Source of the DNA: Phycisphaerae bacterium
GTDB taxonomy: Bacteria > Planctomycetota > Phycisphaerae > UBA1845
Assembly (NCBI GenBank): GCA_029260135.1
Contig: JAJDDV010000133.1
Coordinates: 1 to 34,787 of the forward strand
Direction: 5' to 3'
DNA length: 34,787 bases
The position numbers and the translations under genes are program-made. Below are positions 1 to 8,604 of the stretch, in pieces (position 1 is the first letter of the stretch; every line of letters starts with the position of its first letter). Below the pieces are notes generated by a model. That model had not been told where the DNA came from. It did no database searches and was given only the letters and a program-made list of their open reading frames with translations.

Positions 1-289
1 CGCCGCCATGCTCGTATCGGCCCCGGAGGGGCCAAAGGCAGGGTGCCCCATTCTCGCGCAGCGAGGGTGGGGGACGGACGCCAGGTGCTATGGTCCACGC
101 TTGCGTGAGGCTGTCCAGGAATTCTCAATGGGTGCCATGGCCAAGCGCAGCGCCGCCATGCTCGTATCGGCCCCGGAGGGGCCAAAGGCAGGGTGCCCCA
201 TTCTCGCGCAGCGAGGGTGGGGGACGGACGCCGGGTGCTATGGTCCACGCTTGCGTGAGGCTGTCCAGGAATTCTCAATGGGTGCCATG
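1..289. repeat. Tandem direct repeat, two copies of a 150-bp unit
   Basis: Bases 1-139 and 151-289 are identical except for A at 83 versus G at 233; 11 unmatched bases (140-150) separate them, so the period is 150 bp. Each copy carries three short hairpins, given here for copy 1: GGCCCC/GGGGCC (19-24 with 28-33), CTCGC/GCGAG (53-57 with 61-65) and CACGC/GCGTG (96-100 with 103-107). The window starts at the repeat, so more copies may lie to the left. Because 150 is divisible by three, an open frame runs through both copies, but its peptide is only the repeat translated twice and resembles no protein I know. It lies downstream of the lipoprotein gene stop at 313. Likely a structured intergenic repeat; function unknown. 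Confidence 0.9.
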
Positions 290-312
290 CCCCACTCGAC
301 CGACGCGATGCG

Positions 313-1296
313 CTACGGTGTCTCCGCCTCCGGAGGAGCGGCCGGGCTCGAGATCGTCGGACCCTGAATCTCCGCGTCGGGCGGCGCGACAAACGTAAAA
401 TGACCCTCATCGAATGCGGGGTTGACGACATAGTCGGTGAAATCGTAGATCGCTTTGTACTGCAGCTTCAAACCGTTCACCCGCATGCGCGCCAAGAGCC
501 CGGTCCCTTTGTCCACCGCATAAGTCGCCCGGTACGCATCATTCCAGGTGGAGAACCGGTAGGTCGGCAGCCCCTCCAAGTCATAGTCGGAATCGAAACG
601 GACGTTTTTGAGAGTGTGTATCTGCCGGATAAGATCGCCGCCGCCAACAGACGGCAGATCGCCTCGCTTGTAGGGCGACTTGCTGACGAACTTGCCGATC
701 GTCAACTCCTGAAGATAATGGAGAAACTCACCGTCAAACACCTTGAGGGTCCGCTCACCGGTGAGCACCTGATTGCCGTCGGGCTGCGTCGCAATGATGC
801 GCTCCGCCACCTTCATGCGAATCAAGGTTCCGCCCTCGGTCTTCAAGTAGTCGATCGTGCCGGATCCTTCACGTTTCTGCTTGATCCCCTCCTTCTGGTC
901 GGAATCCGTGGTAACCGTCACGCTAAGCGACCGAAAACGGCGCCAGTGGCCCAAGATACGCTGTTCCGCTTCCCGCATCTGCTTCACCCGTTCCTCCGCC
1001 GTAGCGTTGGCTGGGGCGCCGCGGTTCTTCGGTGACGGAACGACCTTGGGAGCGGCGACGGACCCGCGAGGTGCCGCCGGCGTGGGCTTGGCCACAGCAG
1101 TCGGCGGAACGGCCGAGGGTTCAGCGGGAGCGCTGCCCGATTCCGACGGCGCCGGCTGGACCGCTTCCTTCCGCGGCGCTGGCGGCTCCTCAGACGGGGC
1201 GGGCGCCCCACGGTCGGCCTTGCGGCAACCGCCAGGCAAGCTCATCGCAACCGTGAGCAACAATAGAATCAGCGTCTTTTGAATTCGGTCAGGCAT
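313..1296 (-). CDS. Putative lipoprotein with LolA-like fold domain
   Basis: A 327-residue predicted envelope protein. I chose the ATG at 1296 because it opens a classic signal peptide (charged MPDRIQK, then a Leu-rich core, Cys at residue 24 after SLPGG) and has GGAG seven bases upstream (1304-1307); an in-frame start 40 codons earlier would bury the signal. Residues 25-105 are a Pro/Ala/Glu-rich linker. From about 110 to 310 the pattern (a helix with 'HWRRFRSLSVTV', then strands, ending 'FTFVAPPDAEI') resembles LolA-type lipoprotein-carrier folds and the related DUF1571/DUF2092-like families. Leu sits at -4 rather than -3 of the lipobox, so lipidation is likely but not certain. Divergent from the aldolase gene. 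No specific role can be given. Confidence 0.7.
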   Translation of the reverse strand: MPDRIQKTLILLLLTVAMSLPGGCRKADRGAPAPSEEPPAPRKEAVQPAPSESGSAPAEPSAVPPTAVAKPTPAAPRGSVAAPKVVPSPKNRGAPANATAEERVKQMREAEQRILGHWRRFRSLSVTVTTDSDQKEGIKQKREGSGTIDYLKTEGGTLIRMKVAERIIATQPDGNQVLTGERTLKVFDGEFLHYLQELTIGKFVSKSPYKRGDLPSVGGGDLIRQIHTLKNVRFDSDYDLEGLPTYRFSTWNDAYRATYAVDKGTGLLARMRVNGLKLQYKAIYDFTDYVVNPAFDEGHFTFVAPPDAEIQGPTISSPAAPPEAETP

Positions 1297-1319
1297 TCGC
1301 GTGCTCCATAAACATTTCC

Positions 1320-1334
1320 GCGGTATTGTACCGC
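1320..1334. promoter_or_regulatory. Palindrome overlapping a possible -10 box in the divergent promoter region
   Basis: GCGGTA and TACCGC form a perfect 6-bp inverted repeat around TTG in the 96-bp gap between the divergent lipoprotein and aldolase genes. Read on the minus strand, the centre gives TACAAT (1330-1325), five of six matches to a -10 box, which would put a start point near 1318 and a leader of about 22 bases before the lipoprotein ATG. I see no convincing -35. It could be an operator for one or both genes; this is inference from position and symmetry. Confidence 0.3.
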
Positions 1335-1392
1335 CGCGTACTGGACACGTCGCCCCCATGGCGGACCGGTCGCGCACGGTGGAGAATTCACC

Positions 1393-2049
1393 ATGGTGGA
1401 ATCCCGAAAAAGACATTCTTCGGTCACCGACATTCTTCGCGAACGTGTCAGCGCGATTATCCGGACCGACGACCAGTCACTCGCCTCCCAGGCCATGCAC
1501 GCGGCGGTCGACGGCGGCTTCAAACTCGTCGAGTTTACGCTGACAACCCCCGGCGCGCTGAACCTCATCGAGACCTTCGCCAGGCGCTCTGAATTAATCG
1601 TCGGAGCCGGAACGGTCCTTTCGAAAACACAGGCACGTGACGCCGTTTCCGCCGGGGCACGGTTCCTCGTATCACCCATCGTCGATGCCCAGATCGTCTC
1701 CGAGGCGGCAACATTGGACGTGGCCTCTATTCCCGGCGCCGCTACCCCGACCGAAATGGAAACCGCACACCGCCTGGGGGCGGACTTCGTCAAGGTGTTC
1801 CCCGCACCAGCCGGCGGCGTGGACTGCATCACCGCGCTGCGCGGACCGCTACCGCATCTCAGGCTGTTTCCCACGGCCGGCGTCACGCCCGAGAACTACC
1901 TGGAGTTTCTCGAAGCAGGTTGCGCCGGTGTCGGTTTCGTGCGGACACTCTTCACGCCGGAGGACATGGCCCGCAGAGATTATCAGGCCATTCGCACTCG
2001 GGCCTCCGAAATCACCACTCAACTCGCCGCCTCCCGCTTTCGCCCTTAG
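1393..2049 (+). CDS. eda: 2-dehydro-3-deoxyphosphogluconate (KDPG) / 4-hydroxy-2-oxoglutarate aldolase
   Basis: A class I aldolase of 218 residues, the usual family length. It cleaves KDPG to pyruvate and glyceraldehyde-3-phosphate in the cytosol (Entner-Doudoroff and uronate routes). Family landmarks are in order: Glu47 in 'KLVEFTLTTP', the GAGTVL strand at 71-76, 'FLVSP' at 91-95, 'PGAATPTE' at 114-121, the Schiff-base lysine K134 in 'FVKVFPA', and the phosphate-binding 'PTAGVTPENY'. The ATG at 1393 follows GGAG at 1381-1384. No other sugar-acid gene is in the window, so the substrate in vivo could be KDPG, KDPGal or hydroxyoxoglutarate. The stop codon directly abuts an inverted-repeat element. 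Confidence 0.93.
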   Translation: MVESRKRHSSVTDILRERVSAIIRTDDQSLASQAMHAAVDGGFKLVEFTLTTPGALNLIETFARRSELIVGAGTVLSKTQARDAVSAGARFLVSPIVDAQIVSEAATLDVASIPGAATPTEMETAHRLGADFVKVFPAPAGGVDCITALRGPLPHLRLFPTAGVTPENYLEFLEAGCAGVGFVRTLFTPEDMARRDYQAIRTRASEITTQLAASRFRP

Positions 2050-2166
2050 CAGCCTGTTGAAGAAGCCGCTTCTGGCCGCCCCCGTGTAGCGCCACCCCTT
2101 GTGGGTGGCGCCATGCGGCGGTTTTCGTCGCCCACAAGGGGCGACGCTACATTGTTCAACGGGCTG
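2050..2166. repeat. MITE-like element with nested inverted repeats
   Basis: A 117-bp element begins one base after the aldolase stop codon. Its outer arms, CAGCCTGTTGAA at 2050-2061 and TTCAACGGGCTG at 2155-2166, are inverted repeats with one mismatch in 12. Inner arms at 2085-2107 and 2129-2151 are inverted repeats matching at 20 of 23 positions and contain CCCCTTGTGGG/CCCACAAGGGG. As RNA it would fold into a long hairpin and could end eda transcription, although no T-run follows. It has no coding capacity. The nested architecture suggests a non-autonomous mobile or REP-type sequence; no target-site duplication is obvious. Confidence 0.65.
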
Positions 2167-2201
2167 TTAGTCGCCCGTCGTAGAACTCAATCTGATGGTG
2201 G

Positions 2202-2265
2202 GACCGGCCTTCCAGTCGGTCATTTCAGCACCGCCAGAGGCTGCCGACAGGCAGCAATGCCTGTC
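2202..2265. repeat. Pair of REP-like hairpins in opposite orientation
   Basis: Hairpin one spans 2202-2221 (GACCGGC with GTCGGTC, one G-T pair, loop of six). Hairpin two spans 2246-2265 (GACAGGCA with TGCCTGTC, loop GCAA). Hairpin one is preceded by GG and hairpin two is followed by CC, so in the reverse direction the second also reads GG-GACAGGC. The two are therefore related modules facing each other 24 bases apart, the layout of REP doublets. From memory, GGGACAGGC-type hairpins are frequent between genes in planctomycete genomes; the copy number in this genome is not visible here. Confidence 0.5.
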
Positions 2266-2467
2266 CCGCATACCCCTTACAGCGGACGGTGTGAGGACCA
2301 ACCCGCACGCAGTAACAGGACGGATGCGCTTTTCCCAGTCCCTGCGACGAACTCCCATTACCGGACGAGGGGAATTGCGGCCCTATTGTATCTTTCTTGA
2401 TGACAACGGTTTGACCCGAACCCCGCGGCTGCCGATGCGCTGACTGTCGTCCGTCCGCCGCGGGGGT
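2266..2467. other. Intergenic stretch without recognisable gene
   Basis: This is the remainder of the 514-bp gap between eda and the HD-GYP gene. Frames here show no start with a plausible ribosome-binding site and no recognisable protein motif. I see no tRNA, no intrinsic terminator with a T-run and no known riboswitch core. Confidence 0.6.
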
Positions 2468-2511
2468 CGAGCGGCTTCCGTACACGGCGATGGCATGAAG
2501 AAAGCCGCTCG
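2468..2511 (+). promoter_or_regulatory. Ten-base-pair hairpin in the presumed leader of the HD-GYP gene
   Basis: CGAGCGGCTT at 2468-2477 pairs perfectly with AAGCCGCTCG at 2502-2511 around a 24-base loop, ending 52 bases before the GTG start of the HD-GYP gene. It could be a leader structure, a protein-binding site or a terminator for upstream transcription. I compared it by eye with the c-di-GMP (GEMM) aptamer because of the downstream gene, and the conserved core is not present. Confidence 0.4.
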
Positions 2512-2563
2512 GTGCAAAAACGCTCCGCCGGTCGTTGATGACACGCACGAGGCTTGACGCATA

Positions 2564-4009
2564 GTGAGTGTTCGCACAAAACGTACCTGTCTGGTCCTGG
2601 CTGCGCAGATGGCCTGCGTGGGTGTCGGACTGTGGATGCACCACCGTTTTGCCACCTCATCCGCCACCAAGTCAATCCAAGCACAAATCTGGGCGGAAAT
2701 GGAGGAAGACGCCCAAACGCTGTTTGGAGACCTCTCAGATTCCGAGCGCCGGGGAAAGGACGCCGACACCATTTCCCAGACGCTCGATCGGCGCCGACGT
2801 CAGCAAGCCCACAATCCGGGTGATGTCACACTCGTTGACCATCACTCGCATATCCTGGCATCGACGTACATACCCCATGATACGGGGAAACAGGTACGGA
2901 CGCGGGAGGCGCAGTGGGTACCCGCACTGGCACAATCCGAGGCGACCGGCCGAATCTTGCGAGGAGAAGCGGTTCTTTACGGCGTGACACACGCCGCGGT
3001 GCGGTACGACTTCGATGGCCAAAACGGATATGGCTTGCTCCATGTCCCCCTCGAACAACTCGAAGCGCGCACGGCCATACTGCTCTCAGCACTTCCCGCC
3101 ATCAGTGTGTTGACCTTTGCCTGGACCTGCGTGCTGTCCGGGTTTGCGATCTACATGATTCTCGCCCGTCTGTACGACGAGATCGACGAACACCGTTCGC
3201 GCTCCGCCGCCGAAACGCTACGACAAACACACGACCTCGTACGCACGAGAGACGCGGTCATCTTCGGACTGGCAAAACTGGCGGATTCCCGGGACCCGGA
3301 GACCGGTGACCACCTGGAACGAATCTCCGTCTACTCGACCACGCTCGCTTCCGCCCTTCGACGCCACCCGAAGTTTGGAAAGGAAATCACACCCGGATTC
3401 GTCCGCCTGATTGGAATCAGCGCCGCACTTCACGACATTGGAAAGGTCGGTGTGGAAGATCGAATCCTCCGAAAGCCCGGACGGCTCACATCGGGCGAAC
3501 GGGCGACAATGCAGACCCACTCGATGATCGGCGGCAAGTGCCTCCAGGAAATCGAGCAACGTCTGGGTGGCTCCAACTTCCTGCAAATGGCGCGGGAAAT
3601 TGCCTTCACCCATCACGAGAACTGGGATGGAACCGGTTATCCCAACGGCCTCGTCGGCACGCACATCCCATTGTCCGGTCGAATCGTCGCCATCGCCGAT
3701 GTGTACGACGCACTGTCGTCGAAAAGGGTCTACAAAGAAGCGATCGGACACGATGAATGCGTGGAGATCATTCGAAGCGGCGCAGGAAAGAAGTTTGATC
3801 CCGAACTGATACACGTCTGGCTGACCATCGAATCCAAATTCCATCTGATCAGCCGACAATATGGGGACCGAAGTGGAAGATCGACCCCCGAGGCCCATGA
3901 AGTCTTCGACTTGCTCGATTCCGACGTGCTCAGCCAAGACGAGCCGCGCATCGTGATGTCCGGGTTGAAGTGTGACGATAACGAGACAGCACCGATAGGG
4001 TATTCCTAG
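2564..4009 (+). CDS. Membrane-anchored HD-GYP domain c-di-GMP phosphodiesterase
   Basis: A 481-residue sensor enzyme. Membrane segments at about 7-28 and 171-200 flank a 140-residue extracytoplasmic sensor region of no recognised family, then a short helical linker and a cytosolic HD-GYP domain (about 225-425). The catalytic signature is complete: H290-D291 with K294 in 'ALHDIGKVG', H350-H351-E352 in 'HHENWDGTGYP', and 'DVYDAL' at 379-384. HD-GYP proteins hydrolyse c-di-GMP to pGpG or GMP at a bi- or tri-nuclear metal centre. The start is GTG at 2564 with GAGG about 12 bases upstream; no better start precedes the first membrane segment. The last 50 residues are an acidic tail of unknown role. 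A degenerate relative follows 61 bases downstream on the same strand, probably in the same transcript. Confidence 0.92.
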   Translation: MSVRTKRTCLVLAAQMACVGVGLWMHHRFATSSATKSIQAQIWAEMEEDAQTLFGDLSDSERRGKDADTISQTLDRRRRQQAHNPGDVTLVDHHSHILASTYIPHDTGKQVRTREAQWVPALAQSEATGRILRGEAVLYGVTHAAVRYDFDGQNGYGLLHVPLEQLEARTAILLSALPAISVLTFAWTCVLSGFAIYMILARLYDEIDEHRSRSAAETLRQTHDLVRTRDAVIFGLAKLADSRDPETGDHLERISVYSTTLASALRRHPKFGKEITPGFVRLIGISAALHDIGKVGVEDRILRKPGRLTSGERATMQTHSMIGGKCLQEIEQRLGGSNFLQMAREIAFTHHENWDGTGYPNGLVGTHIPLSGRIVAIADVYDALSSKRVYKEAIGHDECVEIIRSGAGKKFDPELIHVWLTIESKFHLISRQYGDRSGRSTPEAHEVFDLLDSDVLSQDEPRIVMSGLKCDDNETAPIGYS

Positions 4010-4070
4010 TTCAGCAGCGGGCGGCGCGTGACATTACGCGGGCCGACGCTCCCAGTAAGGATGGCGACAA

Positions 4071-5024
4071 ATGGCAGGCCTACAAGGAAAAGACCGACGC
4101 ATCTTCGAAATCATGCTCATCGTCGTCATCGTGGGCATGACCTTCCTGCTCCATCAGATGGGCGCCTACAAAATCGTGATCCTCAATCTCTTCTTCCTGC
4201 CCATCGTCCTCAGCGGCTACTTCCTCGGACGCACCGCCGCAGGGACCCTGGCGGTACTCAGCGTCCTGGTCGTGACCATGGTCGTCGCCACCAGCTCCGC
4301 GTCGCTCGCCGCATTCAGTAGCCCCGTCATGCTCGCACTCGCCCTGACCGTCTGGGGCGCTGCACTCGGACTGACCGCCATTCTCGTCGGCACACTCTGC
4401 GACGAACGTGCCAAGACCGTCGAGGAATTACATGCCGCCTATGTCGGCGTCGTGGAGGTACTCTCGAAATATCTACAGAGCGCTGACCCAAAGGTGAAAG
4501 CCCGGTCCATTCGCATCGCCGAACTCAGCCAGGCCGTGGCGGAGGAACTTCGACTACCGCGAAAAGACATCGATGACACACGGGTCGGAGCGCTGCTCTA
4601 CGACCTCGGAAACGTCGAAATCACGACGCAGCTGCTGAGTCGAGCGGTGGATACGCTGGAGTCCGATCCCGGCAAGGCAAACAAGAACACCTTCTCCGGA
4701 ATGGACCTCGTGCACTCACTAGGCTCCGTACTGAGTGGTGCCGTGCCCCTGCTGCTCAACCAGGACGATATAGAGCACGAGCGAGCGCTAGGCCCGTTGG
4801 AGAGCGGAATCTCCGTCGTGCCCGCCGGCGCAAAGATCATCCGGGCCGTCCGCGCCTACGACGCCCTCATGTCCGGAACGCCCGATAACGTCACGGAATG
4901 CGACGTCGTCCAGGAACTGCGAAAGGACGTCCCCGGCGGATACGACCCGGAAGTCCTCGACGCGCTGGAACACTGTGTCACCCGCTCGGCACAGATGGAA
5001 CCGATGGAAGCCGCGATGATCTGA
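4071..5024 (+). CDS. Four-helix membrane protein with a degenerate (catalytically dead) HD-GYP-like domain
   Basis: A 317-residue protein with four predicted membrane helices (about 12-28, 34-50, 57-76, 85-108) and a cytosolic domain (about 115-305). That domain aligns by eye with the HD-GYP domain encoded just upstream: 'VGALLYDLGNVEI' replaces 'SAALHDIGKVGV', so the metal-binding His is Tyr177 and the Lys is Asn181; 'AGAKIIRAVRAYDALMSG' matches the segment ending 'DVYDAL'; 'GGYDPEVLDALE' matches 'KKFDPELIHVWL'. The whole HHExWDGxGYP segment is missing. Catalysis is therefore very unlikely; a c-di-GMP or protein-binding regulatory role is inference. ATG at 4071 is preceded by TAAGGA at 4056-4061. 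Probably co-transcribed with the active enzyme. Confidence 0.8.
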   Translation: MAGLQGKDRRIFEIMLIVVIVGMTFLLHQMGAYKIVILNLFFLPIVLSGYFLGRTAAGTLAVLSVLVVTMVVATSSASLAAFSSPVMLALALTVWGAALGLTAILVGTLCDERAKTVEELHAAYVGVVEVLSKYLQSADPKVKARSIRIAELSQAVAEELRLPRKDIDDTRVGALLYDLGNVEITTQLLSRAVDTLESDPGKANKNTFSGMDLVHSLGSVLSGAVPLLLNQDDIEHERALGPLESGISVVPAGAKIIRAVRAYDALMSGTPDNVTECDVVQELRKDVPGGYDPEVLDALEHCVTRSAQMEPMEAAMI

Positions 5025-5049
5025 CCTTCTCGGACGTTTTTGACCATCT

Positions 5050-5067
5050 GTGACGCGTGCGCGTCAC
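5050..5067. promoter_or_regulatory. Perfect 8-bp palindrome upstream of the CpaE-like gene
   Basis: GTGACGCG and CGCGTCAC face each other around TG, giving an 18-base near-perfect dyad in the 146-bp gap between the degenerate HD-GYP gene and the CpaE-like gene. No T-run follows, so it is a weak candidate for an intrinsic terminator. The two-base centre is too short for a stable RNA loop without opening pairs, which favours a DNA-binding dimer site. No -10/-35 pair could be placed confidently around it. Confidence 0.35.
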
Positions 5068-5170
5068 CGATTGCAGGGTTACCGAATCCGCCAGCGCCGG
5101 ACGGCCGATAGATGGGGCGGTTCTAGGGGAGAGTTTCCGTTGAGACGCCGACAAGGAACATGGGGTTAAG

Positions 5171-6352
5171 ATGGGCAACCTGCTGCACGTATGCCTTTAC
5201 AACGCCGACGCTGAGGCGTCGCTCGAACTCACCACGCCGATCCGCGCGCTGAACTTCGTGCGGTTGGTCGCCGAGGTCGGTGCGCCCGATAAGCTCGCCG
5301 ACGTTCTCAACACGACCGAGATCAACCTCGTCTTCTTCCACCTCGATTCCGACCCCGAACTCGTGGTCGACGTGATCGAGCAGGTATCCACGCGTTACCC
5401 TGAACTGGCACTCGTCGCCATCAGCAGCCAGTCGGATCCGGAGGCGATTCTCCTTCCGATGCGGGCCGGGTGCGACCAATTCGTCTGCCGGCCGATCGAC
5501 GCGGCCGATCTGGCGTCCGCGGTTAGCCGTGTGGCCAGCAAGCGCCTGTTCTCGCAGCCGAAGAGTCGCTGCATCTGCGTCACACCGGCGAGCGGCGGCG
5601 CGGGCGCGACGTCCATCGCCTGCAACCTGGCGCTGGAAATCGGCCTCCTGACGGAGCGCGATTGCGCACTGGTGGATCTCGATCTTCAGTTCGGCGATAC
5701 GGCGCTGAACTTCGACTGCCACCCGAAGTACACGATGTTCGATCTGGCCTCGGTGGGGACCGATGTCGATCAATCGGCCATCGATTCGGCGCTGCAGAAA
5801 CTGTCCTGCAAGGTCGCCCTTCTGAGCCGACCGGAATCCGTCGATCAACACGACACCATCACGGCGGACAGCGTCAACCGCGTCCTCGAGATGCTGATGA
5901 ACGACTACGAGAACATCGTCATCGACGTACCTCGGGACGTGACTCCGGTAACGGTGGCGGCGTTCGCTCACGCGGACATCATCCTCATCGTCTGTCAGTT
6001 GCTCGTACCGAGCATTCACAATGCCAAGCGCTATTACGAAGCGCTGATCAACCTCGGTATTCCGGACGAGCGGATCGAAGTCGTGGTCAACCGCCACGAT
6101 TCCCGATCCAAACGCGTCAGCGCCGAGGACATCCGTGAGACCATCGACAAGGAGGTCTTTGCGAATATCCCCAACGACTACCAGTTCGTTGCCCGGTCCA
6201 TCGACTTCGGTCGACCGATCGCGGCGCTCGACCGAAACAACCCGGTTCGCGCCGCGATCCGGGAAATGGCCGCAAAACTGACCGCGCCGACCAGTTCCGA
6301 CAAACCCGCCAAGGAACGTGGCGGGTTCATCAAGCGTCTGCTCTCGCGATAG
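5171..6352 (+). CDS. CpaE/TadZ-like ParA-family ATPase
   Basis: A 393-residue protein with the two-domain plan of CpaE/TadZ: an N-terminal response-regulator-like fold (about 1-125) and a MinD/ParA-type ATPase fold (about 130-370). In the first domain the strand 'INLVFFHLDSD' appears to carry His where a phosphoacceptor Asp would sit, so it is probably not phosphorylated. In the second, the P-loop region reads 'TPASGGAGATS' (138-148), lacking both the signature lysine and the GK[ST] lysine; 'DLDLQFGD' (169-176) and 'IVIDVPRD' follow. CpaE/TadZ proteins localise Tad/Flp pilus machinery at the pole, and loss of P-loop residues is known in the family. No other tad gene is nearby. ATG at 5171 has AAGGA about 14 bases upstream. 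ParA-like cargo positioning for another system is possible. Confidence 0.8.
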   Translation: MGNLLHVCLYNADAEASLELTTPIRALNFVRLVAEVGAPDKLADVLNTTEINLVFFHLDSDPELVVDVIEQVSTRYPELALVAISSQSDPEAILLPMRAGCDQFVCRPIDAADLASAVSRVASKRLFSQPKSRCICVTPASGGAGATSIACNLALEIGLLTERDCALVDLDLQFGDTALNFDCHPKYTMFDLASVGTDVDQSAIDSALQKLSCKVALLSRPESVDQHDTITADSVNRVLEMLMNDYENIVIDVPRDVTPVTVAAFAHADIILIVCQLLVPSIHNAKRYYEALINLGIPDERIEVVVNRHDSRSKRVSAEDIRETIDKEVFANIPNDYQFVARSIDFGRPIAALDRNNPVRAAIREMAAKLTAPTSSDKPAKERGGFIKRLLSR

Positions 6353-6443
6353 CACCGCCTCCTTTCGCCAGCACTGGCCACAACGAATCCGCGCGACCCT
6401 CTCCCGGTCCTGAGCCTCCATGCACGGTTTGAGCGGCGAGGAC

Positions 6444-6472
6444 TTGACGAAAACCGTTGGTGGTCGTATGAA
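6444..6472 (+). promoter_or_regulatory. Candidate sigma-70 type promoter for guaB
   Basis: TTGACG (6444-6449) and TATGAA (6467-6472) are separated by exactly 17 bases, with five of six and four of six matches to the housekeeping consensus. They lie in the 156-bp gap before guaB, predicting a start near 6479 and a leader of about 30 bases. It is the best promoter match I found in the window, though by eye only. Confidence 0.45.
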
Positions 6473-6475
6473 TAG

Positions 6476-8462
<1,987 letters not shown>

Positions 8463-8488
8463 CGCATCCGGTGACCCTCCTCACTTCG

Positions 8489-8503
8489 GTTCCGGAGGAA
8501 CCC
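8489..8503. terminator. Hairpin after the lipoprotein gene, possible weak terminator
   Basis: GGTTCC and GGAACC pair perfectly around GGA, 27 bases after the stop codon of the small lipoprotein gene. No T-run follows, so this may be only an mRNA stabilising or pausing structure. Confidence 0.3.
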
Positions 8504-8604
8504 GGGCATCGGTCGTCCCGCTCGGCTGTCAGGCGTGGGTGTGCCCCCTCTTGCTCTCGCTATGATGCATCGGACCGGGTCCAGCCGCCCTTGGCGCGGA
8601 GCTC

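Noticed and set aside
1..289. CRISPR array
   Set aside because: The repeats are about 139 bp with an 11-base spacer, and no cas genes are present.
8..367. A 119-codon frame through the tandem repeat
   Set aside because: It simply translates the 150-bp unit twice, has no ribosome-binding site and overlaps the lipoprotein gene end.
2468..2563. c-di-GMP (GEMM) riboswitch upstream of the HD-GYP gene
   Set aside because: There is a stable stem but the conserved aptamer core sequences are absent.
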